Shown: one piece after another, positions 8,368 to 18,285 of the stretch | Layout of the letters: each line of letters starts with the position of its first letter | How positions within the stretch are numbered: the stretch's first letter is position 1 | Assembly: GCF_009208555.1 (NCBI RefSeq) | Contig: NZ_WFLI01000001.1 | Location: 62,001-126,000, forward strand | Reading direction: 5' to 3' | Length of the DNA stretch: 64,000 nucleotides | Origin: Janthinobacterium violaceinigrum | GTDB taxonomy: Bacteria; Pseudomonadota; Gammaproteobacteria; Burkholderiales; Burkholderiaceae_D | Translations under genes and position numbers: made by a program | The notes under the pieces: generated by a model | Seen by the model: only the letters and a program-made list of their open reading frames with translations | The model's database searches: none | What the model was told of the DNA's origin: nothing

Positions 8368-8826
8368 TTACGATGCGGCCTGCAAGGTCTTGCTCATGAA
8401 TACGCGGCTCGTTCCTTCGGGACTGCAGGCGATCTCGCCGAAACGGCGCCAGCCCCGGCGCTCGTAAAATTCGGGCGCCTGGAAACTGATGGTGTACAGC
8501 ACCGCCGAAGCGCAGCCGCGCCGGCGTCCTTCTTCCTCGAACTGTTCCAGTATCCGGCTGCCCATGCCCAGCCCCCGCAAGGACGCGGGCAAATAAAACA
8601 AATCGAGAAACAGCAGGCCCAGCGAGGTCCGACCCATGGCGCCGCCCAGCACCCGCTGGCTGTCGCGGTCGCGCACGACCACGCTCAATACCTGCCTGTC
8701 CTGGTATCCCGTGATGGCATCGTTGTAGGCATTCAAGCCCTCGAGGATGGTTTGCTCGACCTCCGCATCGATCGTGTCGCTGACGCAGATGGTGTAGGGT
8801 AAGTCGTTGGGCGGCGTGGCAGGCAT
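8368..8826 (-). CDS. GNAT-family N-acetyltransferase
   Basis: This 152-aa cytoplasmic acetyl-CoA-dependent acyltransferase carries the GNAT core: a beta-strand LLFLDLFYLPASLRG followed by the LGMGSRILEQFEEE acetyl-CoA loop (about residues 85-105) and the FYERRGWRRFGE end motif. ATG 8826 is chosen; an in-frame TTG three codons earlier is possible. The acceptor substrate is unknown. It is convergent with the DUF3334 gene. Confidence 0.85.
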   Translation of the reverse strand: MPATPPNDLPYTICVSDTIDAEVEQTILEGLNAYNDAITGYQDRQVLSVVVRDRDSQRVLGGAMGRTSLGLLFLDLFYLPASLRGLGMGSRILEQFEEEGRRRGCASAVLYTISFQAPEFYERRGWRRFGEIACSPEGTSRVFMSKTLQAAS

Positions 8827-8889
8827 GGCGGGCAAGAAAATGGTAAATAACTGTATGAATATACAGTATTTCAGCTAATTGCGTCCATT

Positions 8890-9558
8890 TTATTGCGGCA
8901 ACGTCAATGTTTCCATCCGGCGAGTGCCGACCATGCCCGCTTGCTGGCTGTCATCTAGCGACCAGTATTCGAGCGCATACACATAATCGCCGTCGACAAA
9001 GGTCAGCGTTTCCTTCTGGCGGCCGCTGGGCGCCTTGTAATACAGACGCCGCGCGGGCTTGCCAGCCACCGTCTGATTGAACGACTGGGGAGAAATGGTG
9101 ACGCGCTTGCCCGTCTTGCCCGCCATCGACATGGCCGTGATCGTTACGTAGGCCCGGTCCGGACAGCGGGCCAGCAGGTGGGCGCCGCTCAGGACGGTAG
9201 GCTGCTTTTGTTCCAGCGGGAAGCCGAACGGTTGCACGCCGACGATATCGAGGCACTCCATCTGCCGCGCCAGGGCCGTCAACGCGGCCGGATCGAGTGC
9301 GCTGGAAAAGTGCCTTGCTTCGGCCTGCGCCTGGCCCAGCGCCCAGCGGCGCTCGAGCTCGGCGAGCGAAATATCGCTGGGCACGGGCAAGGGCGCGGGA
9401 GCGTCGGGATCGGCGGCCTTGGACGTTTCCGCCCGCATGCGCGCGGTAATGGAGTGGCTGCGTTCGGCGGCAGTGGCCCCGTCGAGCGCCTGGGCATGGG
9501 CGAATGGCGCGGCGCTGGCCAGGCCGAGCGCCATGGCCAGCGATAAGTGTGTCAGCAT
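8890..9558 (-). CDS. Secreted hypothetical protein
   Basis: This 222-aa protein starts at ATG 9558, preceded by AGGAC, and begins with a signal peptide (MLTHLSLAMALGLASAAPF, cleavage near AHA-QA). The mature region has one central Cys pair (MECLDIV and LARCPDRAY), which could form a disulfide. A C-terminal beta-rich part (VDGDYVYALEYWSLDD) ends the chain. No known family is recognised. It is followed on the same strand upstream by a DUF2939 protein, so the two envelope genes may share a transcript. Confidence 0.6.
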   Translation of the reverse strand: MLTHLSLAMALGLASAAPFAHAQALDGATAAERSHSITARMRAETSKAADPDAPAPLPVPSDISLAELERRWALGQAQAEARHFSSALDPAALTALARQMECLDIVGVQPFGFPLEQKQPTVLSGAHLLARCPDRAYVTITAMSMAGKTGKRVTISPQSFNQTVAGKPARRLYYKAPSGRQKETLTFVDGDYVYALEYWSLDDSQQAGMVGTRRMETLTLPQ

Positions 9559-9663
9559 GAAATGTCCTGCAATCCGGTAAAGAAGGCACGCATTGTGTAC
9601 CGGATTGCCTGCATATGCGCGCACGCGGTGCCGCTGCGTCGCATGTTCATGCGATGAGCACGA

Positions 9664-10212
9664 TTAACGCGCGGCCATCGCCGACGCAATTTCGATCGAA
9701 CTGAGTTTCCAGCCCCATACGCCATGGCGCTGCAGGACCAGCGCGCCATCTTGCGCGTTGCCATCTTTCGCCCGCACGACGAAGGTGTTGACGCCCGTAT
9801 AGCCTGCCGTATAGCTGGCCTTGTTCTGCGCGCCGTCGGCCGGGGCATCCGCACTGGCATCGGCTCCCGCTTGCGGGCTGACGGCGCTCTTGTTGACCAG
9901 CGCGACGACGCCGGCTGGCGAGACCATGGCGTCGACCATCTTGCCCAGCATGGCGCCGGCAATCGACTGGCCCAGGGCCGCCAGCGGGTTGTCGCTGCCG
10001 GCCGTCGCCTCGATGCTGCGGGCCATGCCCGCTTCCAGCTGCGTCTTGACGCTGGCGCGCAGGGCAGGGAAGTCCACGTGGCTGGCCAGGGCGTCGGCAT
10101 TGCGCTCGGCCAGCGCGGTCTTGATCTGGTGCAAGGCGTAGTACGGCGAAGCATAGGCGGTGGCGGCGATGGCAACGGCGGCCACGGCGGCGGCGAGGGT
10201 GATTTTTTTCAA
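9664..10212 (-). CDS. DUF2939 family protein
   Basis: This 182-aa protein matches DUF2939: a short N-terminal signal or membrane segment (KKITLAAAVAAVAIAATAY), then SPYYALHQIKTALAERNADALASHVDFPALR, the family hallmark. The chosen start is TTG 10212, because AGG lies 8 bases upstream and the signal sequence begins right there; in-frame ATGs further upstream would add an implausible Cys-rich leader. The central Ala/Asp stretch (ADASADAPADGAQ) looks like a linker. The function of the family is not established. Confidence 0.75.
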   Translation of the reverse strand: MKKITLAAAVAAVAIAATAYASPYYALHQIKTALAERNADALASHVDFPALRASVKTQLEAGMARSIEATAGSDNPLAALGQSIAGAMLGKMVDAMVSPAGVVALVNKSAVSPQAGADASADAPADGAQNKASYTAGYTGVNTFVVRAKDGNAQDGALVLQRHGVWGWKLSSIEIASAMAAR

Positions 10213-10632
10213 GTGATACCTGTTGATGTATGGAAAAGAGAAGACGGCCAGTGACCGGCTGCCGGGCATGGCGGCGGTCCAGGCAATGCCGTCGCAGCCT
10301 ACCTTCAAAATAGAAATACAGCAATAATATTTTCCTGGCATGGCTTGCTCGCCGCCACGCCGGCGCATGATGTCAGATAGTTGTTAATATTTCCATGCGC
10401 ATCAATGCATCGATCACGATTATTGTCTCCACGGTGCCAGAACCGGCGCATGCCGGCATGCTGGCCGCGGACCTGGCGCTGATTGCCGGAGCACTGCGCC
10501 GCAGAAGCCGCTGGTGCCGGCGGCTTGCGCGGGCGGCGGCCACCCGTCCGCGCAAGCGTGCACGATTCCATGGCCGCCGCTGCGCTTGTGCCGACGAGCG
10601 GCGGCGGGAGGGGTGCCGGCGCCCGCGCGGCT
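10213..10632. other. 420-bp intergenic region with decayed coding sequence
   Basis: This gap between the DUF2939 gene and the lipoprotein gene (both minus) holds the PEP-CTERM remnant at 10395-10517. The rest, especially 10520-10630, is very GC-rich with Arg/Ala-rich open frames in several phases and no recognisable protein or RNA. The AT-rich part near 10310-10400 may carry the promoter of the DUF2939 gene. Confidence 0.4.
10395..10517 (+). pseudogene. Remnant of a PEP-CTERM sorting-signal protein
   Basis: An 84-codon open frame with no detectable upstream protein contains VPEPAHAGMLAADLAL followed by IAGALRRRSR at residues 14-38. This is the complete PEP-CTERM anatomy: Val-Pro-Glu-Pro, a hydrophobic helix starting with GML, and an Arg cluster. 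In intact proteins this signal is the last 25 residues and directs processing by exosortase. Here it has almost no protein before it, an Asp inside the helix, and the frame runs on after the Arg cluster, so it looks like the decayed 3-prime end of a lost gene. Confidence 0.6.
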
Positions 10633-11301
10633 TCAGAGCGTGCCGATGATCTTCCGCGCAATGTAGCGTGACGCCTTGCGCCAATCCTGTTCGACGACCT
10701 TGGGGTCGGTGCGCAATTTGACCCATGGCGTCGCCTCCATGGGACTCAGGACGGAGGGCAGCATCATTTCGCTTTCGGTCCACATCAGCTTGCCTGTGCC
10801 GTCCGTCATGGCGGCGCTGATCTTGAAGATGGGGACGGCATTTTCGCCGAGCGCGTGCGTGACGCCAAATCCATACATGGGCACAGAAACCGTGATGACG
10901 GGCAAGGCGGCATTCTCCGCCGTTGGTGGCGCCAGCACGACTTTTCCGGACTCGCGCAGCACGCTTTCAAATTCCTCGCGCACGATGGCCTCGATGGACA
11001 CCCCGTTCTCCTTCAGGTAGGCGTCGAACGCCGCTTGCACCTCGGTGATCGACTGGCCCGCCGTCGATCCCTCCAGGCTTCCTGCCACAGCGGCGCCAAC
11101 CCCGCCGCCGATGGCGCCGAACATCATGCCCGGATTCATCCAGCCTGGCGCCTGGATGGTCAGGTTGTCTTTCATGACATGCTCGCTGAGCGTCACGGTT
11201 TTTGACCGCGCCCTGTCTTCGGTGCTCAGGCGCTGGCTGGCCGCGCAGCCGCACAGCAAGGTGGCCAGCAGCAAGGTGGCGATGGATTTGTATCGTTTCA
11301 T
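10633..11301 (-). CDS. Outer-membrane or periplasmic lipoprotein of unknown function
   Basis: This 222-aa protein has a lipoprotein signal: MKRYKSIATLLLATLLCGC with two candidate lipobox Cys near residues 17-19 (LLCGC, the second fits best). After it come a Gly-rich hydrophobic patch (MMFGAIGGGVGAAVAG) and an alpha/beta domain with PVITVSVPMYGFGVTHALG. No family is assigned. A 217-bp gap separates it from the divergent ybiT. Confidence 0.65.
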   Translation of the reverse strand: MKRYKSIATLLLATLLCGCAASQRLSTEDRARSKTVTLSEHVMKDNLTIQAPGWMNPGMMFGAIGGGVGAAVAGSLEGSTAGQSITEVQAAFDAYLKENGVSIEAIVREEFESVLRESGKVVLAPPTAENAALPVITVSVPMYGFGVTHALGENAVPIFKISAAMTDGTGKLMWTESEMMLPSVLSPMEATPWVKLRTDPKVVEQDWRKASRYIARKIIGTL

Positions 11302-11461
11302 TATTCCTCTGGGGAAATTGTTAATGGTGCAACATTGTAGCGCTAGCCGGGTAGTTGGCGAAAATATATTTTCAGCCGGTGCATGGGCCTGGCGGGCCTC
11401 ATCCAGGCTGTCGCCATGGCCCTTGCCCCGGCCACTATGGAGTGGATGATGGTCGGTGCTG

Positions 11462-11467
11462 TATAAT
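11462..11467 (+). promoter_or_regulatory. Probable -10 box upstream of ybiT
   Basis: A perfect TATAAT lies 52 bp before the ybiT start and follows a GC-rich stretch; the DNA from it to the ATG is AT-rich, as expected of a 5-prime leader. No strong -35 is seen at 17 bp, so strength is uncertain. Confidence 0.45.
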
Positions 11468-11519
11468 GGGAGAAAAGTACTTAACTAGCTGTTTTAACTG
11501 AATAAAGACCCAATATCAC

Positions 11520-13118
11520 ATGCTATCTACAGCAAATATTACGATGCAGTTTGGCGCCAAGCCATTGTTTGAGAATATCTCCGTCAAGTTCGGCGACGGC
11601 AACCGCTATGGTTTGATCGGCGCGAACGGCTGCGGCAAATCGACGTTCATGAAGATCCTGGGCGGCGACCTGGACCCGTCGGGCGGCAATGTCATGCTCG
11701 ATACCAACGAGCGCCTGGGCAAGTTGCGCCAGGACCAGTTCGCGTTTGAAGACATGCGCGTCCTCGACGTCGTCATGATGGGTCACACGGAAATGTGGGC
11801 GGCCATCCAGCAGCGCGACGCGATCTACGCGAACCCGGAAGCGACGGACGACGATTACATGCAGGCAGCCGAGCTGGAAGGCAAAGTGTCCGAATACGAC
11901 GGCTACACGGCCGAATCGCGCGCGGGCGAACTGCTGCTGGGCGCCGGTGTCGCCATCGACCTGCATCAAGGCCCGATGAGCAATGTCTCGCCAGGCTGGA
12001 AGCTGCGCGTGCTGCTGGCGCAGGCGCTGTTCTCGAACCCGGACATCCTGCTGCTCGACGAGCCGACGAATAACCTGGACATCAACACGATTCGCTGGCT
12101 GGAAGACGTGCTCAACGAGCGCAACTCCACCATGATCATCATTTCCCATGATCGCCACTTCCTGAACCAGGTCTGCACCCACGTGGCCGACATGGACTAC
12201 GGTACCTTGAAGATTTATCCAGGCAACTACGACGAATACATGTTCGCCTCGACCCAGGCGCGCAACCAGCAGCTGGCCAACAACGCGAAAGCGAAAGACA
12301 AGGTTGCCGAGCTGCAGGAATTCGTGCGCCGCTTTGCCGCGAACAAATCCAAGGCCCGCCAGGCCACGTCGCGCGCCAAGCAGATTGAAAAGATCAAGGT
12401 CGACGACATCAAGCCATCGTCGCGCGCCTATCCATTCGTGCGTTTCGACGGCGAAAAGAAATTGCACCGCCTGGCCGTGGAAGTCGAGAATATCTCGAAA
12501 GGCTTCGATCGCCAGCTGTTCAAGAATTTCAGCATCATGGTCGAGGCGGGTGAACGCATCGCCATCATCGGCGCCAACGGTGCCGGCAAGACCACCATGC
12601 TGCGTTGCATCGCGGGCGACATCGCCGGCCTGCAGCCGGACCAGGGCCGCGTGAAGTGGGCGGAAAACGCCAACGTGGGCTACATGCCGCAAGATCCGAC
12701 GGAAGATTTCGCCAAGGATACGAACCTGACCGACTGGATCGGCCAGTGGACGAAAGAAGGCGACGACGACCAGGCCGTGCGCTCCATCCTGGGCCGTTTG
12801 CTGTTCGGCGGCGACGATGTGAAAAAGGCCGTCAAGGTACTGTCCGGCGGCGAAAAGGGCCGCATGATGTACGGCAAGCTGATGCTGGGCCGCCACAACG
12901 TGCTGATGCTCGATGAGCCGACCAACCACATGGACATGGAATCGATCGAATCCTTGAACATCGCGCTGGAAAAATACGCGGGCACCCTGATCTTCGTGTC
13001 GCATGACCGCGAATTCGTCTCGTCGCTGGCCAACCGCATCATCGAGATCAAGGAAGATGAAGTGGTCGATTACCGCGGCAACTACGAGGACTACCTGAAG
13101 AGCCAAGGTATCGATTAA
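11520..13118 (+). CDS. ybiT: ABC-F family ATPase YbiT
   Basis: This 532-aa soluble protein has two ABC ATPase domains and no membrane domain, the ABC-F pattern of ribosome-associated factors. Domain 1 (about 1-245) has Walker [10 protein letters not shown] and Walker [12 protein letters not shown]. Domain 2 (about 315-530) has GANGAGKTT, the signature LSGGEKGR and [11 protein letters not shown]. The linker between them is the charged ABC-F arm. It closely follows the E. coli YbiT pattern ([26 protein letters not shown]; end [11 protein letters not shown]). In domain 1 the LSGGQ-type signature is degenerate (VSPGWKLR), as in YbiT. It probably binds the ribosomal E site and modulates translation. 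Confidence 0.93.
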   Translation: MLSTANITMQFGAKPLFENISVKFGDGNRYGLIGANGCGKSTFMKILGGDLDPSGGNVMLDTNERLGKLRQDQFAFEDMRVLDVVMMGHTEMWAAIQQRDAIYANPEATDDDYMQAAELEGKVSEYDGYTAESRAGELLLGAGVAIDLHQGPMSNVSPGWKLRVLLAQALFSNPDILLLDEPTNNLDINTIRWLEDVLNERNSTMIIISHDRHFLNQVCTHVADMDYGTLKIYPGNYDEYMFASTQARNQQLANNAKAKDKVAELQEFVRRFAANKSKARQATSRAKQIEKIKVDDIKPSSRAYPFVRFDGEKKLHRLAVEVENISKGFDRQLFKNFSIMVEAGERIAIIGANGAGKTTMLRCIAGDIAGLQPDQGRVKWAENANVGYMPQDPTEDFAKDTNLTDWIGQWTKEGDDDQAVRSILGRLLFGGDDVKKAVKVLSGGEKGRMMYGKLMLGRHNVLMLDEPTNHMDMESIESLNIALEKYAGTLIFVSHDREFVSSLANRIIEIKEDEVVDYRGNYEDYLKSQGID

Positions 13119-13251
13119 ACACCTGATCAAACCTGCTGCGCGTCGCGCTTTGCGGCCTGTGATGCTCACCGTGCTTCAGCACGGTTGCGCTTCTCGGCCG
13201 CAAGGGGGCGCCGAGCCTCGCTGCCTCGCGCTACGGTTTTATCAGGCGTTT
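13117..13251 (-). repeat. Dispersed palindromic repeat family R1, copy A
   Basis: This 135-bp intergenic element starts on the ybiT stop codon. Terminal arms CCTGATCAAACC (13122-13133) and GGTTTTATCAGG (13235-13246) are inverted repeats with one mismatch; the flanks AAAC and GTTT extend the symmetry. The middle has a perfect hairpin CCGTGC-TTCA-GCACGG (13169-13184). Its reverse complement matches copy B (21547-21682) along most of its length. No open frame is credible. Confidence 0.75.
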
Positions 13252-13367
13252 GGAAAGCTGGTGGTGTACTCTGGTATCACCACACCGACGCGCCGCGGTC
13301 CTTTCGTTCCGGCGCACCTGCTTTATTGCGTTCGTGCCGGTCTATCCCGTTTTTGTTTGACACAGCC

Positions 13368-14501
13368 ATGCAAACTTTAGCCATCAAATCCGTCGAGTAT
13401 GAACATCCACAAGACGGAGCCAGCTGCACTGCCCACGCCTGGGCACGCACGCCAGCGACGCCATCCCCGGCTGAAAAAGCCGAACTGATCACGCGCATCA
13501 AGCGCCTGCTGATCGAGCGCGAAGCCGTGCTCGTTGCCCACTACTACGTTGATGCTGACCTGCAAGACCTGGCGGAAGCCACGGGCGGCTGCGTCTCCGA
13601 CTCCCTGGAAATGGCCCGTTTCGGGCGCGACCATCCGGCCAAGACCCTGGTCGTGGCCGGCGTGCGCTTCATGGGTGAAACGGCCAAGATCCTCAGTCCC
13701 GAAAAAACGGTCTTGATGCCCGACCTCGACGCGACCTGTTCGCTCGACCTCGGCTGCCCCGTGGACGAATTCACGGCTTTCTGCGACGCCCATCCCGACC
13801 GTACCGTCGTCGTCTACGCCAACACCAGCGCGGCCGTGAAGGCGCGCGCGGACTGGATGGTGACGTCGTCCATCGGCCTCGATATCGTGGCCCACCTGCA
13901 TGCGCAGGGCAAGAAAATCCTGTGGGCACCCGATAAACACCTGGGTTCGTATATCCAGAAGGAAACGGGCGCCGACATGCTGCTGTGGCAGGGCAGCTGC
14001 CTCGTGCACGACGAATTCAAGGGCATCGAACTCGATTTGCTCAAGGAAGAGTATCCGCAAGCCAAGGTGCTCGTGCATCCGGAATCGCCCGCCAACGTGG
14101 TGGCGCTGGCCGACATGGTGGGTTCGACGTCGCAAATGATTGCGGCAGCGCAAACCATGGACACGGACACTTTCATTGTCGCCACCGACAACGGCATCCT
14201 GCACAAGATGCGCGCGGCCGCGCCTGGAAAACGCTTCATCGAAGCGCCCACGGCCGGCAACAGCGCCACGTGCAAGAGCTGCGCGCACTGCCCGTGGATG
14301 GCCATGAACGGCTTGCTGAACCTGGCGCAGACGCTGGAAAACATGCACAACGAAATCCACGTCGATCCTGCCGTCGGCCAGCTGGCCGTGCGCTCGATCA
14401 ACCGCATGCTCGACTTCGCCGCCGCCAAGAAGGCGGGCCTCAAGCCGGGCGCGGACCTGGCAAAAGAAACTACATTGTTCCAAGGAATCGGTCCAGCATG
14501 A
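13368..14501 (+). CDS. nadA: Quinolinate synthase A
   Basis: NadA condenses iminoaspartate with dihydroxyacetone phosphate to quinolinate in NAD synthesis, using an oxygen-labile [4Fe-4S] cluster. The 377-aa product starts at ATG 13368; an upstream in-frame extension runs into the repeat at 13117-13251 and is unlikely. Motifs: [29 protein letters not shown], and three cluster Cys in [24 protein letters not shown] and [10 protein letters not shown]. The last codons overlap nadC by 4 bp (ATGA), so the two are translationally coupled. nadB is not in the window. Confidence 0.95.
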   Translation: MQTLAIKSVEYEHPQDGASCTAHAWARTPATPSPAEKAELITRIKRLLIEREAVLVAHYYVDADLQDLAEATGGCVSDSLEMARFGRDHPAKTLVVAGVRFMGETAKILSPEKTVLMPDLDATCSLDLGCPVDEFTAFCDAHPDRTVVVYANTSAAVKARADWMVTSSIGLDIVAHLHAQGKKILWAPDKHLGSYIQKETGADMLLWQGSCLVHDEFKGIELDLLKEEYPQAKVLVHPESPANVVALADMVGSTSQMIAAAQTMDTDTFIVATDNGILHKMRAAAPGKRFIEAPTAGNSATCKSCAHCPWMAMNGLLNLAQTLENMHNEIHVDPAVGQLAVRSINRMLDFAAAKKAGLKPGADLAKETTLFQGIGPA

Positions 14502-15364
14502 GTACCCTCGTTAATTCTTTCGCTCCTTTCGATCCCGCCCTGGCGCGCGCATTCGAAGGCAATTTGCTGGCCGCCTTGCTGGAAGACGTGGGCCAGTGCG
14601 ACCTGACGGGCGAGCTGGTGCCGCCCGACCACATCGTCACGGCCCGCGTCATCGTGCGCGAAGCAGCCGTGCTGTGCGGCGCGCCGTGGTTCGAAGGCAT
14701 CATGAAAAGCCTGGACCGCAGCATCGACATCGTTTGGCATTACGCCGAAGGCGACATGATGACGGCCGACAGCGTCGTGTGCACGATCGAAGCGCCGGCG
14801 CGCGCCTTGCTCACGGCCGAGCGCAGCGCCCTCAATTTCCTGCAACTGCTGTCGGCAGTCGCCACGGCCACCCGCCAGTATGTCGACGTGATCGCCGGCA
14901 CCAAGGCATCCATCTTAGATACGCGCAAGACCTTGCCGGGCCTGCGCCTGGCGCAAAAGTATGCGGTGCGCGTGGGCGGCGGCAAGAACCAGCGCCTGGC
15001 CCTGTACGACGGCATCCTGATCAAGGAAAACCATATCGCGGCCGCGGGCGGCGTCAGCCAGGCCCTGGAAAACGCGCGCAACCTCGACGCGGGCGTGCCC
15101 GTGCAGATCGAGGTGGAAACCCTGGCGCAATTGCAGGAAGCGCTTGATGCGGGCGCTGTCTCCGTGCTGCTCGATAATTTCAGCAACGACATGATGCGCG
15201 AAGCCGTGGCCTTGACGCATGGCCGCGCCTTGCTGGAAGCATCGGGCGGCATCAATTTCGACACCGTGCGCGCGATTGCCGAAACGGGCGTGGACCGCAT
15301 CTCGATCGGCAGCCTGACCAAGGACGTGCGGGCCACCGATTACTCCTTGCGCATCGTCGGCTGA
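14498..15364 (+). CDS. nadC: Nicotinate-nucleotide pyrophosphorylase (carboxylating)
   Basis: NadC (quinolinate phosphoribosyltransferase) converts quinolinate and PRPP to nicotinate mononucleotide, CO2 and PPi, directly after NadA. The 288-aa product has the expected [13 protein letters not shown] start, the [23 protein letters not shown] catalytic segment (about residues 140-165) with Arg and Lys that bind PRPP, the [13 protein letters not shown] strand, and [24 protein letters not shown]. Start ATG 14498 overlaps the nadA stop. The next gene overlaps its stop by one base. Confidence 0.95.
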   Translation: MSTLVNSFAPFDPALARAFEGNLLAALLEDVGQCDLTGELVPPDHIVTARVIVREAAVLCGAPWFEGIMKSLDRSIDIVWHYAEGDMMTADSVVCTIEAPARALLTAERSALNFLQLLSAVATATRQYVDVIAGTKASILDTRKTLPGLRLAQKYAVRVGGGKNQRLALYDGILIKENHIAAAGGVSQALENARNLDAGVPVQIEVETLAQLQEALDAGAVSVLLDNFSNDMMREAVALTHGRALLEASGGINFDTVRAIAETGVDRISIGSLTKDVRATDYSLRIVG

Positions 15365-16128
15365 TGAGCGGAGCAGGGCGGCGCCTGCTGGCCTTGGCGC
15401 TGCTGTGGCCCGCGCTTGCCGCGCCTCTGCTGGCGCAGGCGCGCGAGTTGCTGGCCGTGGGCGCGCAGTTCGAGCGCGTGTTCGAATACCAGGACAGCGG
15501 CGAGTATGGGGGCCTGGGCGCGGAACTGCTGCGCCTGATGGCGGCGCGCACGGGCAATACCGTGCGTTTTCGCATGGTGCCGTGGGCGCGCGCGCAAGCC
15601 ATGCTGGTGCAGGGGCAGGCCGATATCCTCATCGGCCCCTACAAGACGCCCGAGCGCATCGCCAGCATGGGCTTTTCCGACAAGCCGTTCTATCAGGACC
15701 AGATGGTCTTTTATACGCGCCAGGACGCCAGTTTCGCCTGGGATGGCGACTACGCGGCGCTGAAGAGCCGCCGGGTGGTGCTGCTCAATGGCTGGGCCTA
15801 TGGTGCGGACTGGGAGCGCATGCGGCCCGGCTTGCAGGTCAGCGTGGCCAACAATGTGGAAAACGGCTTGAAGATGCTCGTGCATAACCATGTCGACTTG
15901 TTCGTCAGCAATCGCCGCAATACCGACCCCGTGATCGCCCGCCTCGGCTATGGGCGCCAGGTGAAACCCCTGCCCAGGGTCATCGAAGTGCAGAACGGCT
16001 ATTTTGCCTTTCCCCGTTCGCCCGCCTTCGACAAGCTGCGCCTGCAGTTCGACCAGGAACTCAATACCCTGATCGAGACAGGCGAACTGAAAAGACTGGG
16101 CAAGCGCTACGACGTGGCCGTGCCCTGA
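15364..16128 (+). CDS. Periplasmic substrate-binding protein (SBP_bac_3 type)
   Basis: This 254-aa protein has a signal peptide (RRLLALALLWPALAAPLLAQA) and a polar-amino-acid type binding domain: GAELLRLMAARTGNTVRF, ARAQAMLVQGQADILIGPYKTPERIASMGFS, and a late FDQELNTLIETGELKRLGKRY. Such orphan binding proteins without permease genes are common in betaproteobacteria and may act as sensors or scavengers. Its ATG overlaps the nadC stop (TGATG), so it is probably expressed with nadA-nadC, although no functional link to NAD synthesis is evident. Confidence 0.8.
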   Translation: MSGAGRRLLALALLWPALAAPLLAQARELLAVGAQFERVFEYQDSGEYGGLGAELLRLMAARTGNTVRFRMVPWARAQAMLVQGQADILIGPYKTPERIASMGFSDKPFYQDQMVFYTRQDASFAWDGDYAALKSRRVVLLNGWAYGADWERMRPGLQVSVANNVENGLKMLVHNHVDLFVSNRRNTDPVIARLGYGRQVKPLPRVIEVQNGYFAFPRSPAFDKLRLQFDQELNTLIETGELKRLGKRYDVAVP

Positions 16129-16237
16129 CCTCGGCTTATCTTCACCCCGTTTGACGCGCCTCAAGCGTCCGGCCAGGCCCGGTTATACCCTGATGACAGG
16201 CAGTGCAACGCTGCCCACCACGCAGAAGGGGAAGGCC

Positions 16238-17320
16238 ATGAAAACGCACACCACCAGGCAGATAGTGTACGCCTGTTTCGCCGCGGCGCTGGCCGCCGTG
16301 CTGCTTGCCTGCGGCGGCGGCCATCATCACCACAAGCCACCCGCGCTGAGCACGTATGCGGCGACCAGTCTCGTGTCCGATACGGCGGCGATACCCGCCG
16401 CGCATATTGATCCCAACCTCGTCAACGCCTGGGGCGTGGCCTTCAATCCCCGCGGCTTCGTCTGGGTGGTCGCAAATGGCACGGCGAAGTCCACCTTGTA
16501 CGACGGCAACGGCGTGCCCCAGGCGCTGGTGGTCAGCACGCCGGCGGGGCCGACGGGCATCGTATTCAACGGCACGCAAGACTTCAAGCTGAGCCAGAAC
16601 GGTGTGACGGCGGCCAGTCCCTTCATTTTCGCCAGCGAGAGCGGCAGCATTGCGGCGTGGTCGCCCACGGTCAGCCCGACGACCGCCGTGGTCGTGTACG
16701 ATGGCAGCGGGGGCGGCAGCGTCTACAAGGGCCTGGCCATTTCCGCCTATGCGGGCGCCAACTACCTGTATGCGGCCGATTTCCATAACCAGCGCGTCGA
16801 CGTCTTCGATGCCAGTTTCGCCAGGGTCAGCTGGTCTGGTGCGTTCAGCGACCCCAGCTTGCCGGCTGGCTATGCACCGTTCGGCATCCAGGCCATCGGC
16901 GAGCGCATCTATGTCGCGTATGCCCTGCGCGAAGCCAGCGGCGACGATGAGCAGGCAGGCGCGGGCCTGGGCATCGTCAACGTGTACGACACCGGCGGCA
17001 AACTGATCAAGCGGCTGGTGAGCGGCGGGGCCTTGAATGCGCCGTGGGGCATGGCGCTGGCGCCAGCCGACTTCGGCACTGCCAGCAATATGTTATTGAT
17101 AGGGAATTTTGGCGATGGCAAGATCAATGCCTATGATCCCGCCACGGGCGAGGCGGGGGGCGCGTTGCGCAAAATGGACGGCACGCCGCTGGTGATCGAC
17201 GGCTTGTGGGGCATCGCCTTCGGCAATGGGATCAACAGCCAGCCCGTCAATACCCTGTTCTATGCGGCGGGACCGAATGACGAGGCGCATGGGCAATATG
17301 GGCGCATCGACCTGAAGTAG
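16238..17320 (+). CDS. TIGR03118 family lipoprotein, predicted beta-propeller
   Basis: This 360-aa protein fits the TIGR03118 family: DPNLVNAWGVAFNPRGFVWVVANGT, FKGLAISAYAGANYLYAADFHNQRVDVFD-like repeats, and a late LWGIAFGNG. The blades suggest an NHL/propeller fold. The start is ATG 16238, with GGGGAAGG upstream. The N-terminus has a lipobox (VLLAC, Cys near residue 26) followed by GGGHHHHK; the His run is natural, not a tag. It is probably anchored in the envelope. Molecular function is unknown. Confidence 0.8.
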   Translation: MKTHTTRQIVYACFAAALAAVLLACGGGHHHHKPPALSTYAATSLVSDTAAIPAAHIDPNLVNAWGVAFNPRGFVWVVANGTAKSTLYDGNGVPQALVVSTPAGPTGIVFNGTQDFKLSQNGVTAASPFIFASESGSIAAWSPTVSPTTAVVVYDGSGGGSVYKGLAISAYAGANYLYAADFHNQRVDVFDASFARVSWSGAFSDPSLPAGYAPFGIQAIGERIYVAYALREASGDDEQAGAGLGIVNVYDTGGKLIKRLVSGGALNAPWGMALAPADFGTASNMLLIGNFGDGKINAYDPATGEAGGALRKMDGTPLVIDGLWGIAFGNGINSQPVNTLFYAAGPNDEAHGQYGRIDLK

Positions 17321-17391
17321 GTGGCAGCGCTTGCCGCCAGCCAGGTGGCCCTGCGGCAGGCAGGCCTGCCGCAGGGAACCGCGCACCGCCG

Positions 17392-18285
17392 TTACAGCTG
17401 GCGCGCCTCAAACGTGTTGCACTGGGAAATCTGGCCGCTCTCGATGCCCTTGCTGAACCAGCGCACGCGTTGCTCCGAAGTGCCGTGCGTAAACGAATCC
17501 GGCACGACATGGCCTTGCGACTGGCGCTGCAGCGCATCGTCGCCGATGGCCGTGGCCGCCTTGAGCGCTGTTTCCACGTCGCCCTGTTCCAGGATCTTGC
17601 GGTCGGCATTGGCGTGATACGCCCACACGCCGGCAAAGCAGTCCGCTTGCAATTCCAGGCGCACGGACATGGCGTTGGCCTGGCGCTCCGATTGCGAGCG
17701 GCGTGCATTGTCGACCTTTTCGGACAAGCCCATCAGGTTTTGCACGTGGTGGCCCACTTCATGGGCGATCACATACGCTTCGGCAAATTCGCCCGAGACC
17801 TTGAAGCGCTGCTGCATCAGGTTGAAGAAATCGAGGTCCAGGTAGACTTTCTGGTCGCCGGGGCAATAGAAGGGACCGCTTGCGCTCTGGCCCGTGCCGC
17901 AAGCCGTCGGCGTGCTGCCCGAGTACAGGACCAGCTTGGGTTTCACATAGTTGCCGCCTTCCGCCTTGAACAGGGCACCCCACGTGTCTTCCGTATCGGC
18001 CAGCACCGTTTTCACGAAACGGGCCATCTCGTCCGATTCGGGCGGCTGGCGCGCGGGCGACTGGCTTTGCTGTGTGCTGATCTGGCCGCCACCGCCGCTG
18101 AGCATGTTGAGCAAGGTCAAGGGATTGACGCCCAGCACATACGAGCCGACGAGGGCGATGACGATGGTGCCGATGCCGATCGAGCGCCCGCCAAAGCCGA
18201 AGCCGCCCCCACCGCCGCCTCCGCCGCCATCTTCGCCGCGGCGATCTTCCACATTGTCGCTTTCGCGATTGCCTTCCCATTTCAT
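17392..18285 (-). CDS. ypfJ: YpfJ-type neutral zinc metallopeptidase
   Basis: This 297-aa membrane-anchored protein has a KWEGNRESDNVEDRRG start with a Gly-rich segment, one transmembrane helix (about residues 36-60, IGTIVIALVGSYVLGVNPL), and a periplasmic protease domain with HEVGHHVQNLMG (the HExxH zinc motif) near residue 180. A downstream ELQADCFAGVWAY gives the third ligand region. The family is annotated as neutral zinc metallopeptidase; its substrates are not known. It is convergent with the TIGR03118 gene. Confidence 0.9.
   Translation of the reverse strand: MKWEGNRESDNVEDRRGEDGGGGGGGGGFGFGGRSIGIGTIVIALVGSYVLGVNPLTLLNMLSGGGGQISTQQSQSPARQPPESDEMARFVKTVLADTEDTWGALFKAEGGNYVKPKLVLYSGSTPTACGTGQSASGPFYCPGDQKVYLDLDFFNLMQQRFKVSGEFAEAYVIAHEVGHHVQNLMGLSEKVDNARRSQSERQANAMSVRLELQADCFAGVWAYHANADRKILEQGDVETALKAATAIGDDALQRQSQGHVVPDSFTHGTSEQRVRWFSKGIESGQISQCNTFEARQL

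Noticed and set aside
16320..16340. His run (HHHH) in the TIGR03118 lipoprotein
   Set aside because: Looks like an affinity tag but it follows a natural lipobox and Gly run and there is no vector sequence around it.
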